Shown here: piece after piece, positions 23,001 through 35,979 of the stretch | Numbering within the stretch: position 1 is the stretch's first letter | How the letters are laid out: each line of letters begins with the position of its first letter | From: Triplophysa rosa | Lineage: Eukaryota > Chordata > Actinopteri > Cypriniformes > Nemacheilidae | DNA length: 64,000 nucleotides | NCBI RefSeq assembly: GCF_024868665.1 | Contig: NC_079899.1 | Coordinates: 25,138,072 to 25,202,071, forward strand | Direction: 5' to 3' | Notes under the pieces: generated by a model | Told to the model about the DNA's origin: nothing | What the model saw: the letters and a program-made list of their open reading frames with translations, nothing else | The model's database searches: none | Translations under genes and position numbers: made by a program

Positions 23001-26000
23001 GATGATGGTGCCGGGCCAGTGCTCGATGAGAATCTCAGGGTCGTACGGCCGCGGCGGGTCATTCTGGTGCGAGGGTGGCAGATAATACGCTACAGTAACG
23101 GCTCGGGACAAGGTGGTGTGCGCGTCATCTGTACGGACCACCGTCACGATGGGTATCGTCATTCCCAGATAACTGCCTGAGAGAGAGAAACAGGGGAGTG
23201 AGCGTGCTCGTGTTTTTAAAGAAACATCTGGACACGTTTATTCACTCAACCTGCCGAGTTCTGCTGACAGATGTATTTCATGATCTTCATGAAGCCATAG
23301 CAGATGCTCTGTTCATACGTGTCTTCATAGACTGTGATACACGCCCAGTTAGCCTTCTCATACTGTCTCTTCTCCCACAACACCTCTCCACACTACATGT
23401 CGAAAACAAAATAACTATCAATCCGGAAAGAATGTCGTCACATGGTGTTTTTTTGACACACAAATGAGATTCAGAAAGATATTATTTTTCTAACTATATG
23501 AAAAATGTACATTAAATATTTGAGTTGAGTAGCTGCAGTGGATTTTCAGTGTGAACGATTTTTATGTAAGCGGAGGGTCTTGTATCTCACTGAAGGGGCT
23601 TATTTCGCAACAACAGCCGGCTGCTTGTACATTATCCCGCTTATTACACGGCTACTTGCCACATGAGAAAAAAAATGGACATGAAATGTGATTTTTAAAT
23701 ATGTTATTAGCTCATTTTAACCAATCGAGGAACCTTCCAAGAGGAAAAGCCATTTACTTTCGGTTTTAAGGTAAGAAACTACATTTAAATGTCACGAACA
23801 GGCAATTTGGTTGAATCATTTGTAAATATGATGTCATATATGTTATTAAAAGACATATTTATATTTAAATTGTAAAAAAACTAAATGATTTGCTGCATCC
23901 GGGTTACCGTGTGTTATTAGTTTCGAGCGGTTGTTATCTGGGATTATTACACGGCTCATTTGAATGCTTGATTCTGATTGGCCAGTCGGGACATTCCAAG
24001 GGTTGTTCTTTTCAAATAACAACCGCTCAAAACTAATAACAGCCTGTAACCCGGATGCTGCAAATCATTTTGAGAGGGGCAGTTTAATATTACACAAAAT
24101 TAATTATAAATATGTCTATTAATAACATATATGACATCATATTTACAAATGATTCAACCAAATTGCCTGTTCGTGACATTTGAACGTCGTTTCTTACTTT
24201 AAAACACTGTCGGGGCTTATTTCTGCGATAACAACCGGCTGCCTGTACATTATCCCTTACTTATTACATGGCTCGTTGGAATGCTAGATTCTGATTGGCC
24301 AGTCGCGACATTTGCAGGTTCGTTATTCCCAGATAACAACCTCTCAAAACTAATAACACACGGTGACCCGGACCAAACAAATCATTTTGACAGGTTTTTT
24401 TTTTAAATTAATAACATACTGTATATGACATTATATTTACATAACGAACCTGCAAATGTCGCGACTGGCCAATCAGAATCAAGCATTCCAACGAGCCGTG
24501 TAATAATAAGTTATTTGTAAAATCAGCATGATATATTTGTAAATCATATTTTTAAAACGAAGTCCTCTTCAGATATTTATACAGATTCAGATCATTGGTG
24601 TCGGTCTGTAGTACTGTACTGTACACACGCTGGAATCAATGTCATTTTTGCCTCGGGCTCTTTTTCACCCTGATGGAATGTGTCAATCAGTGGATGTGGG
24701 TGGAGTTGAATGACTTCAAGACCTTGACTGCATCAAGTGTATGTATTGTGTGTGTAGTGTTGTATACACGTACCTTCTCCTTGCGTGTGATGAGCGTGTA
24801 CGGGACTCTCTCTCGCGCGTGTGTCTGCCGTCATTATTGCTTGTGATCTGTTGAATGGGTTCAGCCATGTCTGTGGGAAATGATGAGTGAGATTCGGGTT
24901 AACAGTGCCACAGCAGTCGTCCATCACGAGTGCACGTGTGCAGTCAGAGAGACACACGAAGTGTGCAAGTGATCTGTCTGTATGCAGTCTTTAAAGACGT
25001 CTCACTACACATGATTTACATTTCAGTGATGCGTGTGTGCAACACATGAAGCACATCACTCCTTTCACGTTCAACGGCAGTGTGTGTGTGTGTGTATATG
25101 CATTGTGTCTGTTGGAACACAGGTGTTAAACTCTCATGTACTGTCTGATTGAATGATGACGTCATCGCTGTAAGTGAACAGGCTGCTGGAGTAAAGCGCT
25201 TTACTGTAGTGTAATGGATTTACACGCTCGTAATCTCTCTGAGAACTTTAAGTTAAAGCTCAGCACCTGCACAAACAGGATTTTTTTGTACAGGAATCAT
25301 TTAAGTTATAACACGTCACAGTTATAGTGATCTCTGTCTGTATAATGAGCTGTCTAAATAGTAATAAGTGTCTATCTAGTGAACTGTCTAGGTAGTGAGC
25401 ATTTTCTATGTAATGAGTTGTCTGTGTGTGTAGTGAGCTCCATCTATTGAGCTTTGTCTATGTCTTGAGCTGTTTGTTTTGTGTAAAGTGGGTCGCGGTT
25501 GTTTCCGCGTGTATGAACGCGCATGCGCGTGACTGTTTTTATCGTTATTATAGTCGTCGTGTTTTTACCGGTGGGCACGTCGACCTGGTGTCCTCGCGCC
25601 ACATCTGTCCAGTAGTTCAGGAGTCTGTCCTGCTCCTCCGTCGTCTCCTCGTGCTCGACCTCGGTGCTGTCAGACAGCTGCTCCTCAGACACGGACTCGA
25701 GATCGTCCAGTGAGATCAGACCTCCTCCACCACCACCGCCGCTCATGCGACACTCACCGCGATCCATCGCCACAGATCGACGCTCGTGCTCTCATCGACT
25801 ATTACACGAGCTTCAGCTTCATGTCCGCGTACCCGAGATATCAGCGCGTGTCCGAATTATGCTCGTCAGTCGTCGTCGCGAGCTCTTGCGTGTTTGTTTA
25901 GCAGGACTGACTTGTTTATATGGGCTGAGTCCTAATGACGATACAGCTCCTCCCCCTCCTCTGACACGTCATTAATGCACACACAAAACGCATAGACATA

Positions 26001-29000
26001 GACATGAGTCTGTTGTTCTTCATAAATCCATTTTTATGTTTGTTTCTCCTTATTTTATCCTTTCCATAGCCCCTTAAAATAAGTACAATAAATGTGTAAA
26101 TGTACAATAAGTGGAAATGTTTCTTGTTATGGTATATTTCTCATTGTTACTTGTAATTGTAACTAAGCACAAACAACATGCTAATAAAACACCTTTATTT
26201 GAAATGCTGTGTATTAATAGAGAGAGAGAGAGAGAGAGAGAGAGAACAAACCATTTGCACATTATTTTAAAAGTATGTATAACATATGGTATTTATTCAA
26301 ATAAATATTGAATAATGTTTATATTTTTGTGTGTTTGCTCACATATCAAACACAAGATGAGACGCTTCTCTTCTGACATTATAAATTCACATTAAGTGTG
26401 TGTTTGTGATCATGTGTGTGTTTCAGGTCTTGTTTGTTGCTATCATACGTTCATGTACTGTTTCACCCAATCTTTTCTGTTGCTTTCAGTTGAGATTTTT
26501 CGGGCGAAAATGTAAGATTAATCCAAATCTGGATCACAGCATTAACCTGGAATGAACCCACACTTTTTGCACTTTGTACAGAATGAACACAGCCCGAATG
26601 ATTTACATCACTCTGCTAAAATCTCATTCATCATTCAGCGAATAAACAACACTAGATATCTTCTGTGTTTAATTAGTTTGTTCACCAGTCGATCACATTC
26701 ACATTTGAATCATGAAAATTATGAGCGAGTAATTTTAGCATTCTTCCCAATGATAAAATCATAAAGCTGGACAGTGATGTTACAGAACAGATGGCATGAT
26801 CATGTGTGGTGTTCAAACACTGATCCAATCTCTTCATTTTCTTTCTGCATGTTCATGTTGAACACATGAATGATCTTCTGTCGTGGTGAAGTGTTTTGAG
26901 TGGCGTGAAGGGACATCTTCATCTATGTGTTTTTTTTCTTTGGGTGCACCTGATGAATGTGTGTTATGAAAGAGAAGCGTGGTGGTCATGAAGGTCGATG
27001 GTTTGTGTGTTCTGGACGAAATTGTGCTCTGATTATTTCCAGCGTGAACAGACGTCTCATTGTGCTGCTTTTCAAACGTCTGGCCTGCTTTTCCAACAGC
27101 TTTTAGAGAAGTTTGCGTCCCGTCTGACCCAGATGAGGCTCTTGAATCATCGTGACCTCAGCTCACTTACAAAGTACCAGATCATTCTGGCCCGAGAGCA
27201 GTTCAGACGCAACCCACCACCCCACGTCCAGGTCTGATATTTACATTTAGTCATTTAGCAGACGCTTTTATCCAAAGACACGTGTGATGCGCTCATGCGG
27301 ATGTTCTGTGTTTACAGGCGGGGCATCACGGGTCGCTGGAGGGAGATTTTGCCCTCTGCATCAGTCTGTATCACGGTTACGAACTCCTCCAGCAGATGGG
27401 TCTTCGCTCGCTCTTCCTCTTCATTCAGAACATCATCTCTGGAGCTAAAGGTGAGAGAGTTCAGCTCCTGTCGATGATGATCCTCTCTTCAGATCAACTC
27501 ATCATGAGGGTTTCTCGTTCTTTCAGAGTCGCCTCGCATGAGGAATGAACTTCAGAGGAATCCCGTCTTCATGGATCTCTACAGGGACATGGAGGTCACG
27601 TTCAAAAAACCAAACACAGGTTAACAAATTACAGCCGTAACCTCTTTCCCTCCATCGTCATCATCATCGTGTGTGTTTCACGTTTCCCATCTGCTTCATT
27701 CACAGATTCTAAAGAGCCGTACGTCTACAGTCACCCCAAACTGCAGAGACTGGACGAGGTTGTGTCACAGCACTTTAAAACATCAGGTGTGATGAGAATG
27801 TCTGTTGAGAAGAGCTTAAGTTGAAACATTTTAAACATATGAAATGTATGCCACATAGATCACAGCCGTATGAACCGAACATCATCGAAACATTTGTTGC
27901 GGGTTCTTGTCACCGACGTGAACTGTACTGTCCTCTGATTGGTCCAGGCAGTGATCCGTCGGATGGAGTGAACACGCGTGTTATGATCTTCTCGTCGTTC
28001 CGCGAGAGCGTGCAGGAGATCGCTGACATGTTGAATCGTCATCAGCCGCTGGTCAGGGTCATGACTTTCATGGGCCAAGCGTCTGCTGGGAAAGGAGTTC
28101 GAGGATTCACACAGAAAGAGCAGCTCGAGGTAAACGCATCAACTTGTTAAATGTTGTCAGTTTGAAGATCACTTCTGATGTACGTGTACGCGTGTGCGCT
28201 TAGGTTGTGCGTCGGTTTCGTGATGGGGGCTTCAACACTCTGGTGTCCACATGTGTTGGTGAGGAGGGCCTCGACATCGGTGAGGTCGATCTCATCGTGT
28301 GTTTTGACGCTCAGAAGAGTCCGATTCGTCTGGTGCAGCGCATGGGCCGCACGGGCCGCCAGCGACAGGGACGAATCGTCATCATACTGGCCGAGGGACG
28401 AGAGGAACGAGTGAGGATCTACACAAACTCGCATGCGACAGGTTTACACAAACTCCAGCGTTAGATTCAAACTCTCTCTCTCTTTCAGACGTATAACCAG
28501 AGCCAGAGCAGCCGGCGCAGCATCAACAAGAGCATCATGGGAAACAAGCACAGTTTTCACATGTTTCCTCGCAGTCCACGAATGCTGCCCGCCGGCGTCA
28601 CCCCCGCACTACACAAGATGCACATCAGCTGCGCTCCGTTTCAACACACAGAGGAGAAAAGATGCAATTCTGGGAAGGGTCGCAGGTCATCGCTCAACGC
28701 TCAGAGCGGCGGTACGAAACACACAACATCAAACAATCAGAATGACCTTCATTTCAACGCACACACACAATGAGTACTTGCATACAGACATGACACAAGA
28801 AAAAGAAGAAAAGTGCTGTGTGTGTCACTCTCCCTGGTGTACTGTAGGAAGTGATGTGAAGCGTGTGAAGGAAGACGGCTGTCTCACTGCTGCTGAAGAG
28901 GCCGTGTGGATGTCCACCATGAGACTGGGAGAGGATGAACCTCAGCCGGTGTTCAGACAAACATCTCTACTGACGTTCAGCGGGGGTCAGCCGGCACAGG

Positions 29001-32000
29001 TGATGTAGTGTGAGATTTCACCTGTGTACAAAGCTCATCTAGGAATGTTGTGATTGAGTATTGCTGTGTGTAGAGATGCATGTATAGTTGTGTGTGTGTG
29101 TGCAGGAGGTGTGTGTGTCGGGTCGGGTCAGAGAGCTGTCTCTGTGGGAGTGGAGACACTGGCAGAACACACCGCTGCCCACTCACAGAGTGGAACATTC
29201 AGAGCGATGCCTTCACTTCATCTCCATCATGGAGCAGATAGACCGCATGAGACAAGAGGAGCAGGTGAGGTCAAACACACACACACTCAACATACACACA
29301 CACACACACACACAATCAGAGGCGTCATGCCCATTCAAACAGTCAGTTTTGCATACAATCTCCAAATGACGAGTTCTATTAATCAGTTGCAAGATTCTAT
29401 AGGAAGACACTATATCAGTTATGAGCTGCACCCTCGTCCTCTTTTGCAGATTTAAGCCGTTTTGATCACGTACAGGAGCTTAACATTTATCAATCCGGCG
29501 ACAGAAGCAACAGCGCTGGGTAATGATGTAATCAGCGTCTGCGCGCGGGACGGGAGCTCGGCTCACGGAAACACCCGCGTCCCCGAAACAAGACTTTCAG
29601 ACTAGTTCTATGCTAGTATGCGCTGTCGTTTAGACCCCGCAACCAAATGCGGGTGCGAGAACTGGACCCATGAACTGGGCTCTTGACTTAAAAGTGGCGC
29701 CGATCTGTGTACAAACTACTGTGAGAACAGACTGCTCCAAATGCTTTCAAATGGCTCTTGTGATACGTTGGTGTAGTCTGCGCAGTCGAACACACCTCTT
29801 GCCAGTTGGCATACAGGGAGCATCGTTTAAAGTGAATGACTTTTATGGTACAATTCAATTTCAGGGTGCAAAGACTGACAATACTCCTAAAGAAAATATA
29901 TTTTCCTCTAAATGAACTTTCAATAATGTATTAAGTCGTTTAATGTAGATTTGGAAATACAAAGTGATATATTAAATAATACATGAAGAATTGACACTTT
30001 TCATATATTAAGAAATAGATGCACTTCAATGATTATATTATGTATTATATATTTTTGTTTCATAATGGAAGGAATTTTGTAATAAATCTGTAGGTCAGGC
30101 AGGCATCTGTAGGCAGATTAACAAAGGGTAACCACTTTATTTGCTTTTACTTTTGTGCTCTGTTCATTTGCATGCAAACAATGACTCTTTTACTACTATA
30201 GCACAAAATTGTATACAAGATATTTGTTCTCAAAATACACCAGACTGATGCATTTACCTTAAAAATGTACACCTTTTTTTTACTGGGAAGAAGATTCATA
30301 AATCAATCAGATAGTGTTGTAATTTAATTCTCGCAATGATTTGTGCGGTGTTTTGAATACGCTTAAGCGATAGTCTCTATAATATTGCTTTAGATGTATG
30401 TATTTGTACGTTTCTGTGTGTTGTGCACACTGTGCCCCCTCAGAAAAAATGGGTGCCCTGCCCACAATGTATAGAAACCCGTACACACACAAACACACAC
30501 TCTCTCTCACGTACGCACACACACTGATATGGATCTTTGGGTTTCAGTTGTTAAAGAGAAAAACATTGACAGCTGTGTGTGACGTGAATCCATTAGATGA
30601 TTTGATCATCAGAAATCAATCTCTTTATAATGGAAGTGTGTTACGTGTCTGTGTGCTCAGGTGTGTGCGTGTACAGTACGATGAGAGTAAAGCGTAAACG
30701 ATTTTTTCAATCTTACATTATAAAATGTTGATGTAATAAACATCTGCTGTTCGTAGATGAGTACGTTCGATTGAAACGTGTCTGTGTGCTTCAGAATACT
30801 GTAAATGTGAAAAGTCTCTCATCAGATTCAGTCAGTCACAGTTGTTGTGTATGTGGTGATTTTATATTGTTGTATATTTCTGTCACTCTTGACTTCATGT
30901 GTGGAGTATTGAGCTGATGTTTGTGTGATTGATCAGAAGATCTCCAAGACTTGCGTTTCATGATGATGATGATGATGATGATGATGATGGTGATGATGAG
31001 AGGTTAATACAGACACACAGAGGGTTTGTTTCTCTCTCTTGTATAACTGCTCTCAGAACAGTTACATAAGCACTGAGAACAGAAGTGGGTCATCTCGACT
31101 GACCTACAGTTCCACAGCCCAATGACTGAGACTGCAGACGTGATGATGTGCTTTCTTTCTCTGACAGAGAATTCTGTATTTACAATATATACAGTTTATA
31201 AACGTTGTTATGTTCAGTGTGTTTTTTTATTCCTCTTGTATGTGAGAGGAGGAACACAAAGCTTCTCTTCAGTCTGGTGATGACCTCATTCTTATAAGAC
31301 ACGTATCATCTGAAATCTTCATTATTTAACAGGTGTTTAACATCCTGAAGGTGTCTAATCTCTGACATGAGATGGGTTTCATGAAAATGTCTGTGATGTT
31401 GAGTGAAATGTGTCACATCAGTTTATTTCTCATAACAAAACCACTCAAATGTTCTTTTTATACAGTTATTTATTTTCATTCAATTTACCAGCTTTATGTT
31501 ATGTGTTTTATGGTACCAGAATTTCAAAGTGGGTTCAAATAAATAATCGGATAAAATTGCATTTTAGTCTGATGTTAGATGTCTTGTGATTTTCTCTTTG
31601 ATTTATTGATCAACACTTTCTCTCCTGACAGGGTGACTGTGGTGATGTGTTCCAGCTCATGATGAAAGATGATGATGAAGATGGCAGAACAACAAAACCT
31701 CCACAGATGAGATCAGAATGTGATCAGTACATCAGACCGTCCTCTTCCACACCTGACACGCATCAGACCTGTAAACCTGATGAACGTAAGAAGATCAGAA
31801 GATCTGTGACGCAGAAGACCATCACACGATCTGATGAGAATGAACTGCACATTCCTGAGTCAAACACGAGCTCACATCTCACTCGCATGTTTCATCCGTC
31901 TGACTTCAGTTCAAACGCACATCGTCACGCTCTGCCAGAAAAAACATTACACGTGATTCTCACCAGCGTCAAAGAACTCCTGTCCAAACCTCCACCGCGG

Positions 32001-35000
32001 GACTTGGATGTTCTCCTCTCAGAGCTCAGCACTGACCTGACTGAAAATACCCGAGACCTTCGTCCCTTCACTGTGAAGAGAGACGGCGAGGACTCTCGAG
32101 ATATTCAGAAATCATCACAGTTAGCAGGAAACGCACTTTCACCCGGTTGGGATGAGATGTTTGATGATGATCCGGAGGAGACTGCCGTTCCTTCACAGCA
32201 ACAACGTCATGATCGGAGGGATTTAAATGAGAGCGTCGAGCTGTTTGAAGATGATGATGAGTTCCTTCGGGTGTCCATACCTGATGTTCACACACCAGAC
32301 GAGAAAACGTCTGAAAACACATCAGAGCCTCAGAACGTCACTGCAGGTCAATCGTCTCCTAAAGGTCCGGAACAAAACTCGGAGGTCTTCAACTGCTCGC
32401 AGGACTTCTTCTCTGTCAACTTTGACCTCGGGCTGTCCTTTGACTCTGACGAAGAAGAAGCGACTGAAGAAAAAACCAACACGTCAGCATTAAACAAACC
32501 CAAAGCTCCAGTGGTCTCACCGCCGTCTCGTCTGGCAGATGATGTCAGGATCAGATGTGCTCAGACGCCGCTCATCTGTGAGAAAAGGAGTTCAGCGGCG
32601 GTGCGCCCGAGCGCCTCCACACCCAACCATGAGTTCCTGTCAGCGTCCCACAGAAGAACAGAACACACATCTGTACAAAAACACGCGTCTACAGGTTACA
32701 CTGAATGTGTTTTGTGTCATTCCTGTCTTGTGAATTATTCTCATGACATCAGAACGCTCAGTAAATCACGTGTGTGTGTGTTTCAGACGTGCCGAGCAGT
32801 GATGGTGAGGATGAGGTGTTTGTCAGGAAACCAGCACATAAAGTCAATCCTTTATCATCTCCACAGGTCAATGTCTCATTTATTTCTCACTTTGTCTCAT
32901 TGAGCTGCTGAATCATGTGATTGTGTTTGTAAAAGTGTGTGTTTGTTGTGTAGGAGTCAAAGATCTTCTCTGATGTGGATTCTCCTGTACAAGCGCGTAG
33001 GAAACACGTACTTGACTTGGTATGATTTTAACATGTTGTGATTAAAAACCTCTCAGTGTAAAGTGTGCTGTTGTGTAACTGTTGTGTGTGTGTCTGTTTG
33101 TTGTGTAGGAGTCAAAGATCTTCTCTGATGTGGATTCTCCTGTACAAGCGCGCAGGAAACGTGCTGCAGCATTAAATGTGGTATGACTTTAACATGTCGT
33201 GATTGACACGCGTTCTCACTGTAAAGTGTGCTGTTGTGTGACGCATGTATGTGCACGTGTGTCAGTCAGAGGACACGGATGTGGACGGGGAGTCAGATGG
33301 TGATTTTCATCAAGGTGTCACTCACAGAGCCAGAGTTGTGCGGCCGTGTTCTGCAGGGAATCATCTGCTGAAATCTTCTGTAATGTCACGTGTAAATTCA
33401 TGAACGTTTGTTGAGTTTCATCATTGATCGAGGCATTCATCATTTCAATCATCGTTCACAGAAGGGACATCTGTTTCTGGACGAGGAGGCGGAACTGTCC
33501 GAAGACGAAGAAGAGGTTTCATCAGATGAAGATGATGGAGATGAACAGAATCATTCTCTGGACGGCTTTGTAGTGAACACCACGCAGTGTTCTCAGGGGC
33601 TTAACGGTGAGACGCGACTTCTGAAAGACTGAGTCACACGTTTACGCAGTTCAGAGGTTTCATGAGGTTTTGTGTTGATCAGAGTCTGAGATGCAGGCCA
33701 TTTATCTGAAGTCTGTGAGGAGTCCTGCAGTCCAGAAGCGCATCCGAATGACTTACAAACCAAAACACAACGTAGACATCTTCTCACAGGTGAGTCTCAA
33801 CACACCAGTCCGTCTGACCTCTGGATGGCAGCAGCTTAACCCGTGTGACTGTGTGACGTCAGGTGCCAGAACAGGACGAGACGTACGCTGAAGACAGCTT
33901 TGTGCTTCACGGCAGTGATGTGGAAGAGGCGAGCGATGAAGAGCCGGAGGACGTGATCCTGGAGGACTCTTACGTCGATGGCAGAAAACAGTACGCCACG
34001 CGCCGGCGCGCTCAAATCAAACAGATCAGAGCGGCAAACGAGACCGGAGGAGTCCAATCTGAGACCGGAATGAGAAACAAACGCTCCAGGATCATCCCAG
34101 TTCAGGACTCCAGTGAAGAAGAGGAGGAGACGGAGTTTAAAGTTCCTCAGTGTGTCTCCACCGTCCCCGAGAAGAGAGTGCGACAGACAGACAGACAGCA
34201 GGAGACATTCAGTCATGTGATGGATGAACAGGTGAGAATCACAGCAGACAGACAGTCGATGTGTTTCGTGTTGGTTGGGATTATTTATCGCTTCAGTGAT
34301 TCAAGACATGTTGTGTCATCAGATAGAAGACCCCGCTAACGATGATGCATTTATGTGCGCGCGCGCGTGTGTTAGTTTCCTGTCTCTCTTTATTCTGACA
34401 GAATGAAACACAGGCCGTGACGCGCCGAGCGCCGGTCGCGGATGCTCCTCTCGGTGTGTTAGTGGACAGTCGCTGTATCAGCGGAGGGTCAGAGGTCGTG
34501 TCCTCCCTGCGGCTGAGACACGGACTGAAGGTTCACGTCTGCTCGCTGCTCAGCTCAGACTTCATCGTGAGCAACCGTATGGCTGTGGAGTGGATGAGAG
34601 AGTCTGACGTCGCCAGCGCCCAAAACCGCAGACGACTGCAGGAGAGAATCCAGAGTGTGCAGACGTTACATGAGCGCGTGTGTCTGATCGTTGAGAGAGA
34701 CCGAAGCAAACCCGGTGAGCATCACACACACAGTTCCACGTGAATTGATTCACTGAATATGTCCAAACGTCAGAGCAGTGAAGAATGAATCCCATTCGAT
34801 CAGACGTGTTGTGTTGTTTTGTGTGGTCAGGTGAGAAGTTCCGGGCGGTCCAGCGCAGTCGCTTTTATGACGGGACGCTGGCGGCGCTGGTGCGGGCGGG
34901 CGTGAGACTGATGGTCAGCAGAGGTCCAGATGAAACGGCTGTCATACTGACTGAACTGGCTCAGGTGGAGAAGAGGAAAGGTCAGGCCATCGCTGTAGCG

Positions 35001-35324
35001 CTGGAGGTCAGAGGTCACCGTCAACAGGCTCTTCAGTTCTTCCTGACGCTGCCACACGTGAGTTACATCACCGCTCTGAACATGTGCCACAACTTCACCT
35101 CCGTCGGACACGTCATCAACAGGTGAGCTGCAAACAAACACTTTCAATCACATTCATGATGTCCAGTGAAATAGAAATACATGTCCATGATGATGTTTTT
35201 CAGTTCTGTGGAAGAGCTGCAGGTGTTTGCCTGTGTTACTCGCTCACGAGCGCAAGAGATTCTCCGCTGTCTGCATTACACACACACTGACACACACACA
35301 CACACACACACAAAGACACACTGA
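20012..35324 (+). CDS. fancm: Fanconi anemia group M DNA translocase FANCM
   Basis: Branch-point DNA translocase that anchors the Fanconi core complex. Exon starts and ends: 20012-20588, 20835-21007, 21142-21219, 21497-21655, 27100-27231, 27318-27450, 27527-27619, 27706-27786, 27948-28129, 28204-28410, 28489-28711, 28848-28999, 29106-29264, 31632-32694, 32787-32866, 32954-33019, 33109-33180, 33266-33379, 33462-33606, 33683-33789, 33863-34231, 34402-34714, 34831-35122, 35204-35324. All phases agree, giving about 1696 residues (human 2048). Seen: N-terminal [24 protein letters not shown], Walker A PTGLGKT (about residue 137), DEAH in [10 protein letters not shown] (about residue 237), helicase C-domain [17 protein letters not shown] and [13 protein letters not shown]. 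The RMI-binding MM2 motif [10 protein letters not shown] is in exon 14. The C-terminus holds a degenerate ERCC4-type nuclease fold and the tandem HhH start [14 protein letters not shown]. Exons 16 and 17 are duplicates. An AATAAA lies at 35470. Confidence 0.95.
22691..25767 (-). CDS. SOUL/HEBP-family heme-binding-like protein, nested antisense in fancm intron 4
   Basis: Five exons join in frame: 25767-25569, 24811-24774, 23392-23251, 23176-22993 and 22862-22691, giving 244 residues. The SOUL domain is recognised from [47 protein letters not shown] and the C-terminal [20 protein letters not shown]1 has the corresponding GMTVPI, DPPAPSD and RRNEIW. The N-terminus is an acidic extension after a seven-glycine run, without signal peptide. 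SOUL proteins bind tetrapyrroles or related ligands; no function can be assigned beyond that. The exon 2 acceptor (CGCGAG before 24811) lacks a strong pyrimidine tract and is the weakest junction, but it is the only one that keeps phase. The entire gene lies inside fancm intron 4 on the opposite strand. Confidence 0.85.
23573..24515. mobile_element. Composite palindromic element in the SOUL gene intron
   Basis: An inverted pair (GTCACGAACAGGCAATTTGG at about 23792 and its inverse near 24160-24180) flanks a central GATTGGCCAGTCGGGACATT. Outer direct copies of ACATTATCCCGCTTATTACA and TTCTGATTGGCCAGTCGCGA follow. No ORF. A related copy is at 37199-37852. It behaves like a non-autonomous DNA element that has inserted into itself. 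Confidence 0.7.
26217..26246. repeat. (GA)n microsatellite
   Basis: About 14 uninterrupted GA units in fancm intron 4. Confidence 0.9.
27238..27280. repeat. SINE/LINE 3' tail fragment in fancm intron
   Basis: Contains TTAGCAGACGCTTTTATCCA, the inverse of the fish SINE tail seen at 8065-8219. Further tail fragments occur near 39598, 56728 and 61240. Confidence 0.65.
29265..31631. other. Large fancm intron 13, no nested gene seen
   Basis: The intron holds a short (CA)n run at about 29277-29313 and a GAT trinucleotide run at 30961-30991. I found no exon on either strand. The flanking exons are both phase 0 and join directly. Confidence 0.6.
32915..33245 (+). repeat. Tandem segmental duplication containing fancm exons 16 and 17
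   Basis: The exon starts 32954 and 33109 are 155 bp apart. The first 48 coding bases are nearly identical (GAGTCAAAGATCTTCTCTGA continuing through ACAAGCGCG). The following intron parts (GTATGA, TTTAACATG, AAAGTGTGCTGTTGTGT) are also repeated, so exon and intron were duplicated as one unit. Both copies keep frame. Confidence 0.9.
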
Positions 35325-35469
35325 AGCACTTTAACTAAATGAATCAGGATTACAGTGTAAATATGTGTCTTGTCTGTATTTCAGATTATGGAAGTTATTT
35401 TTGTTAATTCTGTGATTATTTATGTTGATGTGTACAGAAAGATTTATTTGAGTAGCACAGTTTTTGAAA

Positions 35470-35475
35470 AATAAA
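35470..35475 (+). terminator. fancm polyadenylation signal (AATAAA)
   Basis: AATAAA about 146 bases after the fancm stop, the first good match downstream. This is a polyadenylation signal, not a bacterial terminator. Confidence 0.55.
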
Positions 35476-35979
35476 ATTGCTCAGTTTTTATTCGAACACT
35501 TCAGAGCTTGTGTGTGTTTTCCTTTTCATCCCCTACATCACATTCGTTTCTTTATCTTCTGTTTGTTCTAGTCCTGTCAATCATTCCCTCCCTGTCAGTT
35601 TACATCACAACCATCACAGAGTGAAAATGTGATAAAGATTTGTGGACTGTGTCCAGTCTCTGATCTGAGATCAGTAGGAATCGATTGTTTTCATATTTTC
35701 TGAAATCAACAGAAGCTTTCAAGTTCTGTTGTCAAACAAACATTTCTGATTATATTTAGATAATTATATATGTTTCATATCATGTTTTCGTTTTAATGTT
35801 GAAAGTCGGCTGAACTTTTGCAAAAGCAGTGAAAGGTCTTTTTGTAGATCAGTCATCTATAATCTATCAAAAGCATTGACATTAATAAAACAAACACTGT
35901 ACAACTACAATAAATGACACAAAACATCTTACAGAACAGAGACGGGTAATGTGTAGAGATGAAATAACAAGATTAAAGG

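Noticed and set aside
30540..30700. Possible extra fancm exon in intron 13 (after GGGTTTCAG)
   Set aside because: Flanking exons join directly in phase 0, and the candidate has no good donor in frame and no similarity to FANCM.
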